This document shows positions 7,426 to 15,498 of a DNA stretch of 42,239 nucleotides, in pieces. Both the position numbers and the translations under genes were made by a program. The stretch covers positions 1-42,239 of the forward strand of contig NZ_JAHKPU010000042.1 of NCBI RefSeq assembly GCF_018860505.1, given 5' to 3'. Origin of the DNA: Pacificibacter marinus (lineage in GTDB: Bacteria > Pseudomonadota > Alphaproteobacteria > Rhodobacterales > Rhodobacteraceae). The number at the start of each line of letters is the position of its first letter. The first letter of the stretch is position 1. Below the pieces are notes generated by a model. The model searched no databases. It was given only the letters and a program-made list of their open reading frames with translations, and was not told the DNA's origin.

Positions 7426-7989
7426 CTATTCGGCCAGAATGTCAGCAATGGTTTGGCGCAGGTCTTCCCATCCGCCATAGCACCCCTGCCACACACCCGC
7501 TTGACAGCCCGCAGCCCCGCGCCGACGCAGTGCGTAAATGCGATCATGCGGCACGCCTGCATAAACATAGGCGTTGAAATCAGAGGTAGAATCACCAAAA
7601 GCAGCCGTAAAGCTCCAGCCGTGATCGGCGTAAGCTTTCAAAACACGCTTTTTAAAGGCCCCCGTATCAAGCCGGTCTTCGCGGCTTTCCGTCATGTGCA
7701 ATTGACCGTCTGGAAAGCCGTGCTTGTCCAACCAATCACTGACGCCAGATTGCAACAAGCGTACCCGCGCGGAAATATAAACGATATCGAAACCCGCATC
7801 GAAAAAGGCCTTTACCGCCTCAGCAGCGCCCTGACGTGGCGTGCGCACAGACAAAATCGATGGCGTCAGCGTGCCGTCTATATCAAAGACAACAGCCTTG
7901 CGTTCACCATGCACAGCCGCATCCAGCGATGCCAAAGCCTGCGCTGCGATCCGTTCTGCAGAAGAGATGATCCCCTTAGATCGCCGCAT
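7426..7989 (-). CDS. HAD-superfamily hydrolase, LNS2/acid-phosphatase-like
   Basis: A 187-residue HAD protein from the ATG at 7989, which has AAGGA about eleven bases upstream; a GTG at 8034 would add 15 residues. Motif I is VVFDIDGTLTPS (Asp36, Asp38), motif II is IVYISAR, a Lys lies in GAFKKRVL, and motif IV is AFGDSTSDFNAYVYAG. The absence of a large cap and the YISAR...TSDFNAY pattern recall LNS2/lipin-type and class C acid phosphatases acting on lipid or small phosphates. The C terminus has two Cys (GCQAGVWQGC). The substrate is unknown, and there is no partner gene beside it. Confidence 0.75.
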   Translation of the reverse strand: MRRSKGIISSAERIAAQALASLDAAVHGERKAVVFDIDGTLTPSILSVRTPRQGAAEAVKAFFDAGFDIVYISARVRLLQSGVSDWLDKHGFPDGQLHMTESREDRLDTGAFKKRVLKAYADHGWSFTAAFGDSTSDFNAYVYAGVPHDRIYALRRRGAAGCQAGVWQGCYGGWEDLRQTIADILAE

Positions 7990-8196
7990 CAGTTTTTGTG
8001 TCCTTGTTCGATTCAATTCCAAGCCTAATGACACACCCGCGCACGAGTTTCTAGAAAGACTTTTAAAACAAGTGAAATGGCTGCGCGATTAGCCTCTTTC
8101 GACGGCATCATATTTACTCTTGCGCAACCACAGCTAAAGTCAGCAATGAGTCCTCTTTGCCGATTGCCTGCTATTTCAAGTCGACGAACGCGAGTG

Positions 8197-9453
8197 TCAC
8201 TTTAGCAGGTCGTCCTCAAACGGGAAGCGCGACAACAGCTCAATGCCAGTGTCTGTTACCAGAACCTGCTGCTCCAGCTTCACGCCTTCCTTGCCGCCAG
8301 CCTCACCAATATAGCTTTCCACACAAAGCGTCATACCAGCGACGATTTCGCCGTCATAACCCGCATCGGGAAAATCACCTTTGTGGTAAAGATACGGATA
8401 CTCTCCTGTCATGCCGCAGCCGTGCGCAGAGAGGTAGTAACGGTTTTGGTAAAACTTCTGCGGAATGTCCCACGCACGCTCGGCATAGTCGCGAAAACTC
8501 ATGCCCGCATGAATGATGCCCATGTTGCTAAGCACCTGCTCGTGCGCAACTTTGTAGAGCTCGCGCTGAGTGTCGGTGGGCTTGCCCGGCCCGGAATGGA
8601 ACGTGCGCGAGAAATCGGAGTAGTAGCCGTGGCAACCGACAACATCGGTGTCCAGCGCGATCAATTCATTCTCGCCGATCACATTGCTGGATGTTTCTTG
8701 AAACCACGGGTTAGACCGATCGCCCGCATTCAACAGGCGAGTTTCACAGTAATCCGCATTCTGCGCGATCACAGACTGGTGCAGCACTGACCACAGTTCA
8801 TTTTCGGTCATTCCGGGTCGAATGGCGGCGCGCAATTTGGCGACTCCGTTTTCCGTGGCCCGCAATGACGCATTGATGCATTTCATTTCTTCGCTTGATT
8901 TGACTGCACGGGCCATTTCGACGGGCTGCTGTGCGTCAACGATGTTGAGACCACATTCCTTTAACGCGATGGCGGTCCCTGCATTCAAGCGTTCCAGTCC
9001 AACCGTCGCACCGGCCCCAACCAACTCGCAGATGAGGTCGTTCATCTCAGTGGCCCATGCTTTTTCACGCGTCGCAATCTCAGGCCCAGCAGCGACAAAG
9101 CTGGCGGTTTTTGAGGGACGGACTTCATCGATGGTTTCGTAGCCTTCGCCAAGATGCAGGCAGCCCGTAAATTCGAACAAGATGGACCTATCAGCAGTCA
9201 AAAGCAGATAGCGTGAAGGGGCATTGCGTTGGCAAAACACCTGCATGTTCCGCGATCCAGTTGCGTATCGAATGTTGATCGGGTCTGACAAGATCACGGC
9301 ATCGACGCCGTAACGTTTCATCTCTTGGCGCACACGTCCAAGCCGGTAGAGGCGGATCGCCTTCAGATCGATGCCTTCACTTTCCGGTGCGCGGTCAAGA
9401 AGGGCGATGCCTGCCAAATCACTGCGCTCTGCGTGCCAATCGAAATTTGCCAT
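8197..9453 (-). CDS. M24-family (aminopeptidase P-like) metalloenzyme, DddP-like
   Basis: A 418-residue creatinase/aminopeptidase P-fold enzyme. The start ATG at 9453 has AGGAGA seven bases upstream; the frame is open for 61 more codons upstream, but that part has no family features. The metal ligands by pattern are Asp268 and Asp270 (ALDTD), Asp280 (SDFSRT), His344 (AHGCG), Glu379 (CVESYIG) and Glu394 (KLEQQV). Motifs such as INIRYATGSRNMQ and ETRLLNAGDRSNPWFQE resemble the DMSP lyase DddP, and Tyr339 fits its Tyr366. The place of DddP Asp377, proposed as the catalytic base, is Gly350. It is therefore a DddP-like relative whose activity (peptidase, lyase or other hydrolase) is open. A LysR gene is divergent from it, a common arrangement for a regulated catabolic gene. 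Confidence 0.8.
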   Translation of the reverse strand: MANFDWHAERSDLAGIALLDRAPESEGIDLKAIRLYRLGRVRQEMKRYGVDAVILSDPINIRYATGSRNMQVFCQRNAPSRYLLLTADRSILFEFTGCLHLGEGYETIDEVRPSKTASFVAAGPEIATREKAWATEMNDLICELVGAGATVGLERLNAGTAIALKECGLNIVDAQQPVEMARAVKSSEEMKCINASLRATENGVAKLRAAIRPGMTENELWSVLHQSVIAQNADYCETRLLNAGDRSNPWFQETSSNVIGENELIALDTDVVGCHGYYSDFSRTFHSGPGKPTDTQRELYKVAHEQVLSNMGIIHAGMSFRDYAERAWDIPQKFYQNRYYLSAHGCGMTGEYPYLYHKGDFPDAGYDGEIVAGMTLCVESYIGEAGGKEGVKLEQQVLVTDTGIELLSRFPFEDDLLK

Positions 9454-9542
9454 CGGGTGCTCTCCTGCGGTTGTTCTCTCCCTTGATAGATAACTAATGC
9501 GGAACGCGCGCATACTAAACGCTTGAAAAATTCGGGCTATTG

Positions 9543-9559
9543 CATAACCATGAGTTATG
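9543..9559. promoter_or_regulatory. Candidate LysR operator (T-N11-A dyad)
   Basis: CATAAC and GTTATG form a perfect 6-bp inverted repeat with a 5-base spacer, containing the T-N11-A core expected of LysR-type sites. The right arm includes the ATG start codon of the lysR gene, so binding would repress its own expression. The divergent M24 gene starts about 90 bp away. Confidence 0.5.
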
Positions 9560-10444
9560 AATAAGCTTAGAAAACAACTTCCGCCGCTTGATACGCTCGT
9601 TTTTTTTGAAGCGGTGATACGCAAGGGCAGCTTCACGTCTGCCTCGTCCGAGCTTTATGTCTCGCAAGCCGCTGTCAGCAAACGTATCCGGCAGCTTGAA
9701 GACTGGTTGGGCACGCCGCTGTTTGAGCGCAGCACGCGCAGCCTCAACCCCACACCGGCTGGCGAAGCGCTCGCCGAACCTGTTACCATGGCTCTCGACT
9801 ATTTGCGGACATCACTTGATAGTTTCAGATCCCCTGCGCACCCCTCCGTTAGAATTGCGGCCAATAATGCGGTCTCCATGTTCTGGCTATTCCCGCGCCT
9901 CAAAGCGTTTACCTTTAGTCAGGTCTCTTGTCCGGTTGAAACCGTTGTCACTGACGATCCCTCAAACCTGTTGGCCGCCGATAACGATCTAGCCATCATC
10001 TACGCCAGTGGCCCTCCCGAGGGTTGGACGGGACATAAATTGATGGATGAGGAACTGGCACCGGTTTCGTCGCCCAGTGGCGTTCAACAATACCGCGAGA
10101 ATCCCCAAAGCATGCCGCTGCTTGAGTATGAACGACATGCACCCGACTGGATCAACTGGGATGTCTGGGCAAAGCGTCATACGTCATCGCCACTGATGCA
10201 GCTGCCGCGAGTTGTTTGCCAAACTTACGGTCAGTCCATCGGGCGGGCGATTGCGGGCGAAGGCATTGCTTTGGCCAGCTGCACCTTGCTGCGCGAAGAA
10301 CTCGCGTCTAGCGCGCTCCTTCCGCTTGGTGAGGAGCGGCACAGAACTGGGAAGGGATACTTCTTGGTGCAGAGCACAAACCGAACTGGCCAGAAGGGCG
10401 TGGATGAACTGGTTAAATTTCTATCGGACGCAAGTATCATGTAG
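9557..10444 (+). CDS. LysR-family transcriptional regulator (GcvA-like)
   Basis: A 295-residue LysR regulator. The N-terminal winged helix-turn-helix covers about 9-68 (LDTLVFFEAVIRKGSFTSAS, then VSQAAVSKRIRQLEDWLGTPLFER). A linker helix and a periplasmic-binding-protein-like effector domain (about 92-295) follow. The pattern of the effector domain resembles GcvA-type regulators, which in this group control many unrelated pathways. It is divergent from the M24 gene with 103 bp between, so it probably controls that gene and itself through the dyad overlapping its start codon. The inducer is unknown. Confidence 0.88.
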   Translation: MNKLRKQLPPLDTLVFFEAVIRKGSFTSASSELYVSQAAVSKRIRQLEDWLGTPLFERSTRSLNPTPAGEALAEPVTMALDYLRTSLDSFRSPAHPSVRIAANNAVSMFWLFPRLKAFTFSQVSCPVETVVTDDPSNLLAADNDLAIIYASGPPEGWTGHKLMDEELAPVSSPSGVQQYRENPQSMPLLEYERHAPDWINWDVWAKRHTSSPLMQLPRVVCQTYGQSIGRAIAGEGIALASCTLLREELASSALLPLGEERHRTGKGYFLVQSTNRTGQKGVDELVKFLSDASIM

Positions 10445-10718
10445 ACTTGACCAAATGGCGCAAGCGCAGCGAAAGCTCACTTTGTCCGCTTAGCCGACAT
10501 TAAAGGCCTGCAAAATCAGAGGCCATGGCAAAATCTCTCGTCCGAACGTCACAAACTGTACCCCCTGATCTGGCCCCTGCCCCTAATGCCCTTTGATTTG
10601 AATGCGCATTCCCCGCATCTCCTTCCACATCTCCCGCAGCCTACATCTTGCGGTTTTGGTACTTGAGTGGTCTAATCCTATCCCAAAGAGCAAACACCAA
10701 GAATCGAGCACAGTGCCA

Positions 10719-12674
10719 ATGTCCGACGATCTCCTCGCAGGGGCCACCCCCGCCTACGACGCCTCCTCCATCGAAGTTCTAGAAGGCCTAGAGCCCGTGC
10801 GCAAACGCCCCGGTATGTATATCGGCGGCACGGATGAGCGCGCTTTGCACCACCTTGTGGCCGAGATCCTCGACAACTCTATGGACGAAGCCGTCGCAGG
10901 CCACGCCAATCGCATCGAGATGACCCTGCACGCGGATTTTTCCATCACCATCACCGACAATGGCCGTGGTATTCCGATCGATCCGCACCCGAAATTCCCT
11001 GACAAATCCGCTTTGGAAGTCATCCTGTGTACGCTTCACGCGGGCGGTAAGTTTTCAGGCGATGCCTATGCCACCTCTGGCGGTTTGCACGGGGTTGGCT
11101 CCTCTGTTGTCAATGCTCTGTCCGACAGTTTGGTCGTGCAAGTCGCGAAAAACAAAGAACTCTATGAACAACGTTTCTCGCGCGGCATCCCTTTAGGCCC
11201 CGTTGAAAAAATCGGATCCGCCCCCAACAAGCGCGGCACTTTCGTGACATTTCACGCCGATGAGCAAATCTTTGGCAAGCACCGGTTCAAACCCAAACGC
11301 CTGTTCCAATTGGCGCGCTCCAAGGCTTTCTTGTTCTCTGGCGTTGAAATCCGTTGGAAGACCGAAATCGATGACGGCGAGACGCCCACGCAGGCCACTT
11401 TCCACTTCCCTGGTGGCCTTGCCGATTACTTGAATGAGACCCTTGGCAAATCCATGACCTATGCCGATGCGCCCTTCGCGGGCACCGTTGAATTTCAGCC
11501 GCGCTTTGGTGTGCCGGGCAAGGTTGAATGGGCCGTCAACTGGACGCCCTCGCGTGATGGTTTCATGCAATCCTATTGTAACACCGTGCCCACGCCTGAG
11601 GGCGGCACCCATGAGGGCGGCTTTTGGTCCGCCATTCTCAAAGGCATCCGCGCTTACGGCGACCTTGTGGGCAATAAAAAGTCCAAAGACATCACCCGCG
11701 AGGACCTGATCACCGGCGGCTGCGCTTTGGTGTCTTGTTTCATCCGCGAGCCTGAGTTTGTCGGCCAAACCAAAGACCGCCTTGCCACCGCTGATGCCGC
11801 GCGTCTGGTGGAAAACGCTGTGCGTGACCACTTTGACAACTGGCTGGCCGCTGACACCAAATCCGCGGGCGCTATCCTTGATTTCCTTGTGCTGCGCTCA
11901 GAAGAACGCCTGCGTCGCCGCCAAGAAAAAGAAACCCAGCGCAAAACAGCCACCAAAAAGCTGCGTCTTCCGGGCAAGCTCACCGATTGTACGTCAAAAG
12001 ACCGCTCTGGCACCGAACTGTTCATTGTGGAGGGCGACTCTGCGGGCGGCTCAGCAAAAGGCGCGCGCAAACGCGAGACCCAAGCCCTTTTGCCGCTCAA
12101 AGGTAAAATCCTTAACGTGCTTGGCGCTGCTTCTAACAAGCTGAATACAAACCAAGAAATCAATGACCTCTGCGAAGCCTTGGGCGTTGGCATGGGCACG
12201 CGGTTCAACGTCGAAGACCTGCGCTACGACAAAATCATCATCATGACCGATGCGGATGTCGATGGCGCACATATCGCCGCTTTGCTGATGACATTCTTCT
12301 TTACCCAGATGCGCCCCTTGATCGACCAAGGGCACTTGTACCTCGCCTGCCCGCCGCTCTACCGCCTCACCCAAGGGGCCAAACGGATGTACGTGACGGA
12401 TGATGCGGAAAAAGACCTCTGGATGGACAAAGGCCTTGGCGGCAAAGGCAAAATCGACGTGCAGCGGTTCAAAGGACTTGGCGAAATGGATGCCAAGGAT
12501 TTGAAAGAAACGACAATGGACCCAAAGACGCGGAAATTAATTCGCGTGACCATTGACGAAGACACCCCCGGAGAAACCGGTGATCTGGTTGAGCGGTTGA
12601 TGGGTAAAAAACCGGAGCTGCGGTTCCAATATATTCAAGCGAATGCGCAATTTGCTGAGGAATTGGATGTGTAA
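10719..12674 (+). CDS. parE: DNA topoisomerase IV subunit B
   Basis: A 651-residue type IIA topoisomerase ATPase subunit, which with ParC decatenates daughter chromosomes. The GHKL ATPase domain (about 15-230) shows EGLEPVRKRPGMYIG, ILDNSMDEAVAG, DNGRGIP and GGLHGVGSSVVNAL. The transducer domain follows, then TOPRIM (about 430-545) with FIVEGDSAGGSAK and the metal site MTDADVDGAHI. The C terminus ends at LRFQYIQANAQ, as in ParE. The frame opens at 10602, but the 39 extra residues match nothing known; the ATG at 10719 gives the family length, though its ribosome site is weak. The 274 bp from lysR to this start hold no gene I can support. The ParC gene is not in the window. Confidence 0.95.
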   Translation: MSDDLLAGATPAYDASSIEVLEGLEPVRKRPGMYIGGTDERALHHLVAEILDNSMDEAVAGHANRIEMTLHADFSITITDNGRGIPIDPHPKFPDKSALEVILCTLHAGGKFSGDAYATSGGLHGVGSSVVNALSDSLVVQVAKNKELYEQRFSRGIPLGPVEKIGSAPNKRGTFVTFHADEQIFGKHRFKPKRLFQLARSKAFLFSGVEIRWKTEIDDGETPTQATFHFPGGLADYLNETLGKSMTYADAPFAGTVEFQPRFGVPGKVEWAVNWTPSRDGFMQSYCNTVPTPEGGTHEGGFWSAILKGIRAYGDLVGNKKSKDITREDLITGGCALVSCFIREPEFVGQTKDRLATADAARLVENAVRDHFDNWLAADTKSAGAILDFLVLRSEERLRRRQEKETQRKTATKKLRLPGKLTDCTSKDRSGTELFIVEGDSAGGSAKGARKRETQALLPLKGKILNVLGAASNKLNTNQEINDLCEALGVGMGTRFNVEDLRYDKIIIMTDADVDGAHIAALLMTFFFTQMRPLIDQGHLYLACPPLYRLTQGAKRMYVTDDAEKDLWMDKGLGGKGKIDVQRFKGLGEMDAKDLKETTMDPKTRKLIRVTIDEDTPGETGDLVERLMGKKPELRFQYIQANAQFAEELDV

Positions 12675-12678
12675 GGGA

Positions 12679-12703
12679 TTCTCGAAAGTATTACCTTCGA
12701 GAA
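12679..12703. terminator. Stem-loop between convergent parE and SIR2-like genes
   Basis: TTCTCGAA and TTCGAGAA form a perfect 8-bp stem around a 9-base loop in the 35 bp between the two convergent genes. Neither strand has a T-run after it, so it would be a weak or Rho-assisted terminator, or an RNA-stabilising hairpin. Confidence 0.4.
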
Positions 12704-12709
12704 GGAGCG

Positions 12710-13828
12710 TTATCTAAACCACTCCCCGCCATATTCATCAATGATGTCTTTTCCCGTCCCTTGAACGGTAACGACTTGATTTTCGCGCGCTGAAAGTCTT
12801 GGGTCCGACTTTGCAAATTTCACAAGTGTGCCGCGAACAACCCCTTGTCGGTACGAGCTCATACCATAGGTAGTAGCAAATACTTTTCGAAATTTGTTTG
12901 GGCCAACAGTAAGATCAGTCGCCCGTCCAAGATAACCTACATTTTGTGGAAGAAATCCAAAACCTAGGAAAACGAGATTTTGGGATGCCTTGATTGCGGC
13001 TTGAGCCTCATCTCGTTGTCCACCTGCATTTGCTTCACCAAACGTCTGAATTGTCATTTCAGCTTTAAAATGCTTTATGAAGGTAACGGGTTCGTTTTCT
13101 CCAAAAGCGATCCCTTTTTCCTCATCACTGAGCTCAGGAAGGTCGCCAATTGTTCCGTAAGGGTGAATAATCTGTATGAGATCCAGCAGACGCTTTGCTT
13201 CAGCTGCGTCAACATTTTCATAAGTTTGAATGGCACGAAAAAGGAAAAACTCAACCGCACGGTCATAGTTAAAAATAATAAGGGTCAGCTTTTTTAGCCG
13301 TTCCTCGAAATCATTTGAGCTTCCTTGGCCCCGTAATGCTCTAAAAAATGGAACAAGCCAAGTTTGACGGAGATCGCTGAAACCTATGCTATCATTGGTG
13401 AGAGCGAGTTGGAGTAAATTACGACGCCCTGGCCAGTCGGTTCTTTTCTCAGCTTCAAAAGCAACTCGCTCGTGATATAGAATCGATGCTGAAATTAAAA
13501 ATTTCCCAATTATCTCAATATCTTCATCTTGTTGTTCGTTGAGATAATTATCTATTGAGGCAGCAAGCCAAAGACCTCGTTTTATCCTAGCGGAGCAACG
13601 CACTACTCGCAGAACATTGTGCTCATCAGATCCAAACAAGTTTCGGCCACGCTTACGAACGACTTCTAAAAACTTGTCATGAGTAACAATATGCCCATGA
13701 GTTCGGTCCTCCGAAATTGCCCCTGCGAATTTTGAAATCGTGCTGATGAGCCCATCACCGGTGGGAAATCCAAAATCAAAACTTGCTCCGGCACCAACTA
13801 CAATTGTTGTTCGATCAAAATCAGTCAA
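12710..13828 (-). CDS. SIR2-like NAD+-binding domain protein, possible anti-phage effector
   Basis: A 372-residue protein with a SIR2-like fold: a nucleotide-binding start VVGAGASFDFGFPTG (GAGAS at 12-16), FNYDR with Asn187 and Asp189, IIHPYG with His222, and LVFLGFGFLPQN (about 286-296). These match the SIR2-type domains whose Asn and His hydrolyse NAD+ in defence proteins such as ThsA and DSR. The region between residues 40 and 170 and the C-terminal 70 residues match nothing I know. The start is TTG with AAGGA six bases upstream. The gene is visibly A/T-richer than its neighbours (25 of 60 G+C at 13201-13260 against 32 of 60 in a parE sample) and lies alone between parE and small unrelated genes, consistent with transfer. 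No transposase or partner defence gene adjoins. The defence role is inferred. Confidence 0.72.
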   Translation of the reverse strand: MTDFDRTTIVVGAGASFDFGFPTGDGLISTISKFAGAISEDRTHGHIVTHDKFLEVVRKRGRNLFGSDEHNVLRVVRCSARIKRGLWLAASIDNYLNEQQDEDIEIIGKFLISASILYHERVAFEAEKRTDWPGRRNLLQLALTNDSIGFSDLRQTWLVPFFRALRGQGSSNDFEERLKKLTLIIFNYDRAVEFFLFRAIQTYENVDAAEAKRLLDLIQIIHPYGTIGDLPELSDEEKGIAFGENEPVTFIKHFKAEMTIQTFGEANAGGQRDEAQAAIKASQNLVFLGFGFLPQNVGYLGRATDLTVGPNKFRKVFATTYGMSSYRQGVVRGTLVKFAKSDPRLSARENQVVTVQGTGKDIIDEYGGEWFR

Positions 13829-14063
13829 AATGCATCCTTAGACTTTTATCTAAAACGACAATCAAAACCAAATTCGTGACCATGTAAATGGATGCCATCC
13901 CAATCACAGCTTCGTGCGCGCTCTTGAGATCGGGCCAGCACCCCCCTTTATCTATAGGACAAGTCCCGCAAAACGGTCTGACGCAGCCCGAAGCTGGCTC
14001 ATCTTGGGCCTCCTTTGTGGGCAAATAAGCCCCTTTCGTGGGCATAGATTTAGGACCCTCAAA

Positions 14064-14195
14064 ATGAATAACTTTTTCAAATCCCTCATCCTCACCCTCT
14101 CCGCTTTGATGGCCTCGCCCGCTTTGGCCGACTCCGACGATCCGCGTCACACTGTGCAGTCCCAGCAGACACAAAACATCGTGGACAAACAGTAA
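14064..14195 (+). CDS. 43-residue secreted peptide, function unknown
   Basis: A very small gene. The ATG has TAGGA nine bases upstream. The product is a signal peptide (MNNFFKSLILTLSALMASPALA, cleavage at ALA|D) followed by a hydrophilic mature part of about 21 residues rich in Asp and Gln. The clear Sec signal and ribosome site argue that it is real. It is not a known family to me. It lies just upstream of another small secreted-protein gene, and the pair may share the strong terminator at 14639. The leader (13829-14063, 235 bp) holds an imperfect direct repeat CCTTTGTGGGCA / CCTTTCGTGGGCA at 14012 and 14032. Confidence 0.55.
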   Translation: MNNFFKSLILTLSALMASPALADSDDPRHTVQSQQTQNIVDKQ

Positions 14196-14307
14196 ACTGA
14201 GCGCACACTGGCCTGACTGTTTGCACATAAAGCAAAAAAATGACGGAGCCGCGACGGAACCCAGCGCCCAACGCGTATTACCTATATCCAACAGTAAGGA
14301 GGCCGTT

Positions 14308-14613
14308 ATGCGCCCGACCAAAGTAACTCGTTCTGTCCTCATCGTCACCGCCATGCTTATGGCCGCAACACCTGCTCTTGCGCGTGGACACCAGTCCGGA
14401 CAGCAAACCGTGGTGGTCACCACCACAACCAAGCAAGTGCCAGCCAAGCATGTTCAAGCCAAACCGGTTCACAAAAAACAGGTTCAGGTCAAACAAGTTC
14501 AAACCAAATATGTCCCCGTCAAACCATCCCATGCCAAGCAATCGAACAATAACGTCGGCGAAACCGCCGCCCTCATCGGTGCGATTGGCCTACTGGTTCA
14601 TGCCCTGAAATAA
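14308..14613 (+). CDS. Secreted basic protein with KxVxx pentapeptide repeats
   Basis: A 101-residue protein whose ATG has a near-perfect TAAGGAGG five bases upstream. Residues 1-28 are a Sec signal peptide (cleavage near ALA|RG). Residues about 42-76 are seven tandem pentapeptides of the form K-x-V-x-x (the last one K-P-S-H-A), giving a strongly basic, extended segment. The C terminus (about 85-101) is a hydrophobic Gly-rich helix, TAALIGAIGLLVHALK. The layout suggests a periplasmic or outer-membrane-associated protein that could bind an acidic polymer; that is inference. The family is unknown to me. A strong terminator follows 26 bp after the stop. Confidence 0.75.
   Translation: MRPTKVTRSVLIVTAMLMAATPALARGHQSGQQTVVVTTTTKQVPAKHVQAKPVHKKQVQVKQVQTKYVPVKPSHAKQSNNNVGETAALIGAIGLLVHALK
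14431..14535 (+). repeat. Seven tandem 15-bp units encoding KxVxx pentapeptides
   Basis: Units begin with AAG or AAA every 15 bp: KQVPA, KHVQA, KPVHK, KQVQV, KQVQT, KYVPV, KPSHA. The units differ at many third positions, so the array is selected at protein level or old. Copy number could vary between strains. Confidence 0.7.
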
Positions 14614-14638
14614 TTCCCGATTTCAGCGCAAGACCTGC

Positions 14639-14694
14639 GCCCCGCAATGATCTCGCGTCCTGTCCCAATCGCGCGATCGCTGCGGGGCGTTTTT
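14639..14694 (+). terminator. Strong Rho-independent terminator
   Basis: GCCCCGCA (14639-14646) pairs perfectly with TGCGGGGC (14681-14688), and an inner arm GATCTCGCG pairs with CGCGCGATC (8 of 9). A GTTTTTG tract follows. It closes the plus-strand small-gene unit. Confidence 0.8.
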
Positions 14695-14817
14695 GTCTGG
14701 ATTTGGTCGATCAAGCGGGAATGGCCGCGCAAAAACCATTAAAACATGTAAAACCGCCCTGCCCCAAAGTGTTAAACAGTTTAAAACACGCGCCATAATG
14801 TCTTTAAAACACGGGGC

Positions 14818-15498
14818 TCAGGCCTCAATCAGCACGCCATTGTCCAGCCGCAGAACGCGATCCATTTTGCCCGCCAATTCCATATTATGCGTGGCAATCA
14901 AAGCGGCCAGTCCCTCGTCGCGTGCGACCGTCATCAGCGCCTCAAACACACGGTCTGACGTCGCTGGATCAAGGTTCCCAGTCGGTTCATCCGCCAATAA
15001 CAATGCAGGTTGATTGGCCAACGCACGGCAAAACGCCACCCGCTGTTGCTCCCCACCCGACATCGCCGCAGGACGGTGATCTGCACGGGCCTCGACACCA
15101 ACAGATGTCAACAATTTCAAGGCTCTAGCCTCAGCATCCGCTTGCGGAACACCATTGGCCAGCTGCGGCAAAACGATATTTTCCAACGCGGAAAATTCCG
15201 GCAAAAGATGGTGAAACTGATAGATAAATCCCACCTGCGCCCGCCGCATAGCCGTGCGCGCATGGTCGTCCAATCCTGTGACATCTGTGCCGTTGATATG
15301 CACAGTGCCACCATTGGCGGAATCCAGCAGCCCAGCGATGTGCAAAAGCGTCGATTTACCGGCTCCAGAGGGGGCAACCAACGCCACAACTTCGCCCTTT
15401 TTAACCGTCAAATCCACACCATTGAGCACCCGAATTTCATTGGGTTTATGGATGTTATAATGCTTTTTAACCCCTTGTATTTGCAGCATATCACTCAT
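14818..15498 (-). CDS. lolD: Lipoprotein-releasing system ATP-binding protein LolD
   Basis: A 226-residue ABC ATPase of the LolD/MacB subgroup that powers extraction of lipoproteins from the inner membrane for delivery to LolA. Walker A is APSGAGKST (about 39-47), with Ala where the first Gly is usual. The Q-loop follows in YQFHHLLPEFSALENI, the signature is MSGGEQQRVAFCRAL, Walker B is LLLADEPTGNLD, and the switch His is in IATHNMELA. It overlaps the permease gene upstream by 8 bp (ATGAGTGA), so the two are co-translated. Confidence 0.93.
   Translation of the reverse strand: MSDMLQIQGVKKHYNIHKPNEIRVLNGVDLTVKKGEVVALVAPSGAGKSTLLHIAGLLDSANGGTVHINGTDVTGLDDHARTAMRRAQVGFIYQFHHLLPEFSALENIVLPQLANGVPQADAEARALKLLTSVGVEARADHRPAAMSGGEQQRVAFCRALANQPALLLADEPTGNLDPATSDRVFEALMTVARDEGLAALIATHNMELAGKMDRVLRLDNGVLIEA

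Noticed and set aside
12710-13828. The SIR2-like gene as part of a multi-gene defence island
   Set aside because: No neighbouring nuclease, methylase, toxin, transposase or integrase is present; it is a single gene.
13821-14447. 208-codon minus-strand open frame over the small secreted-protein genes
   Set aside because: It lies opposite two frames with signal peptides, ribosome sites and a terminator, and its product has no recognisable features.
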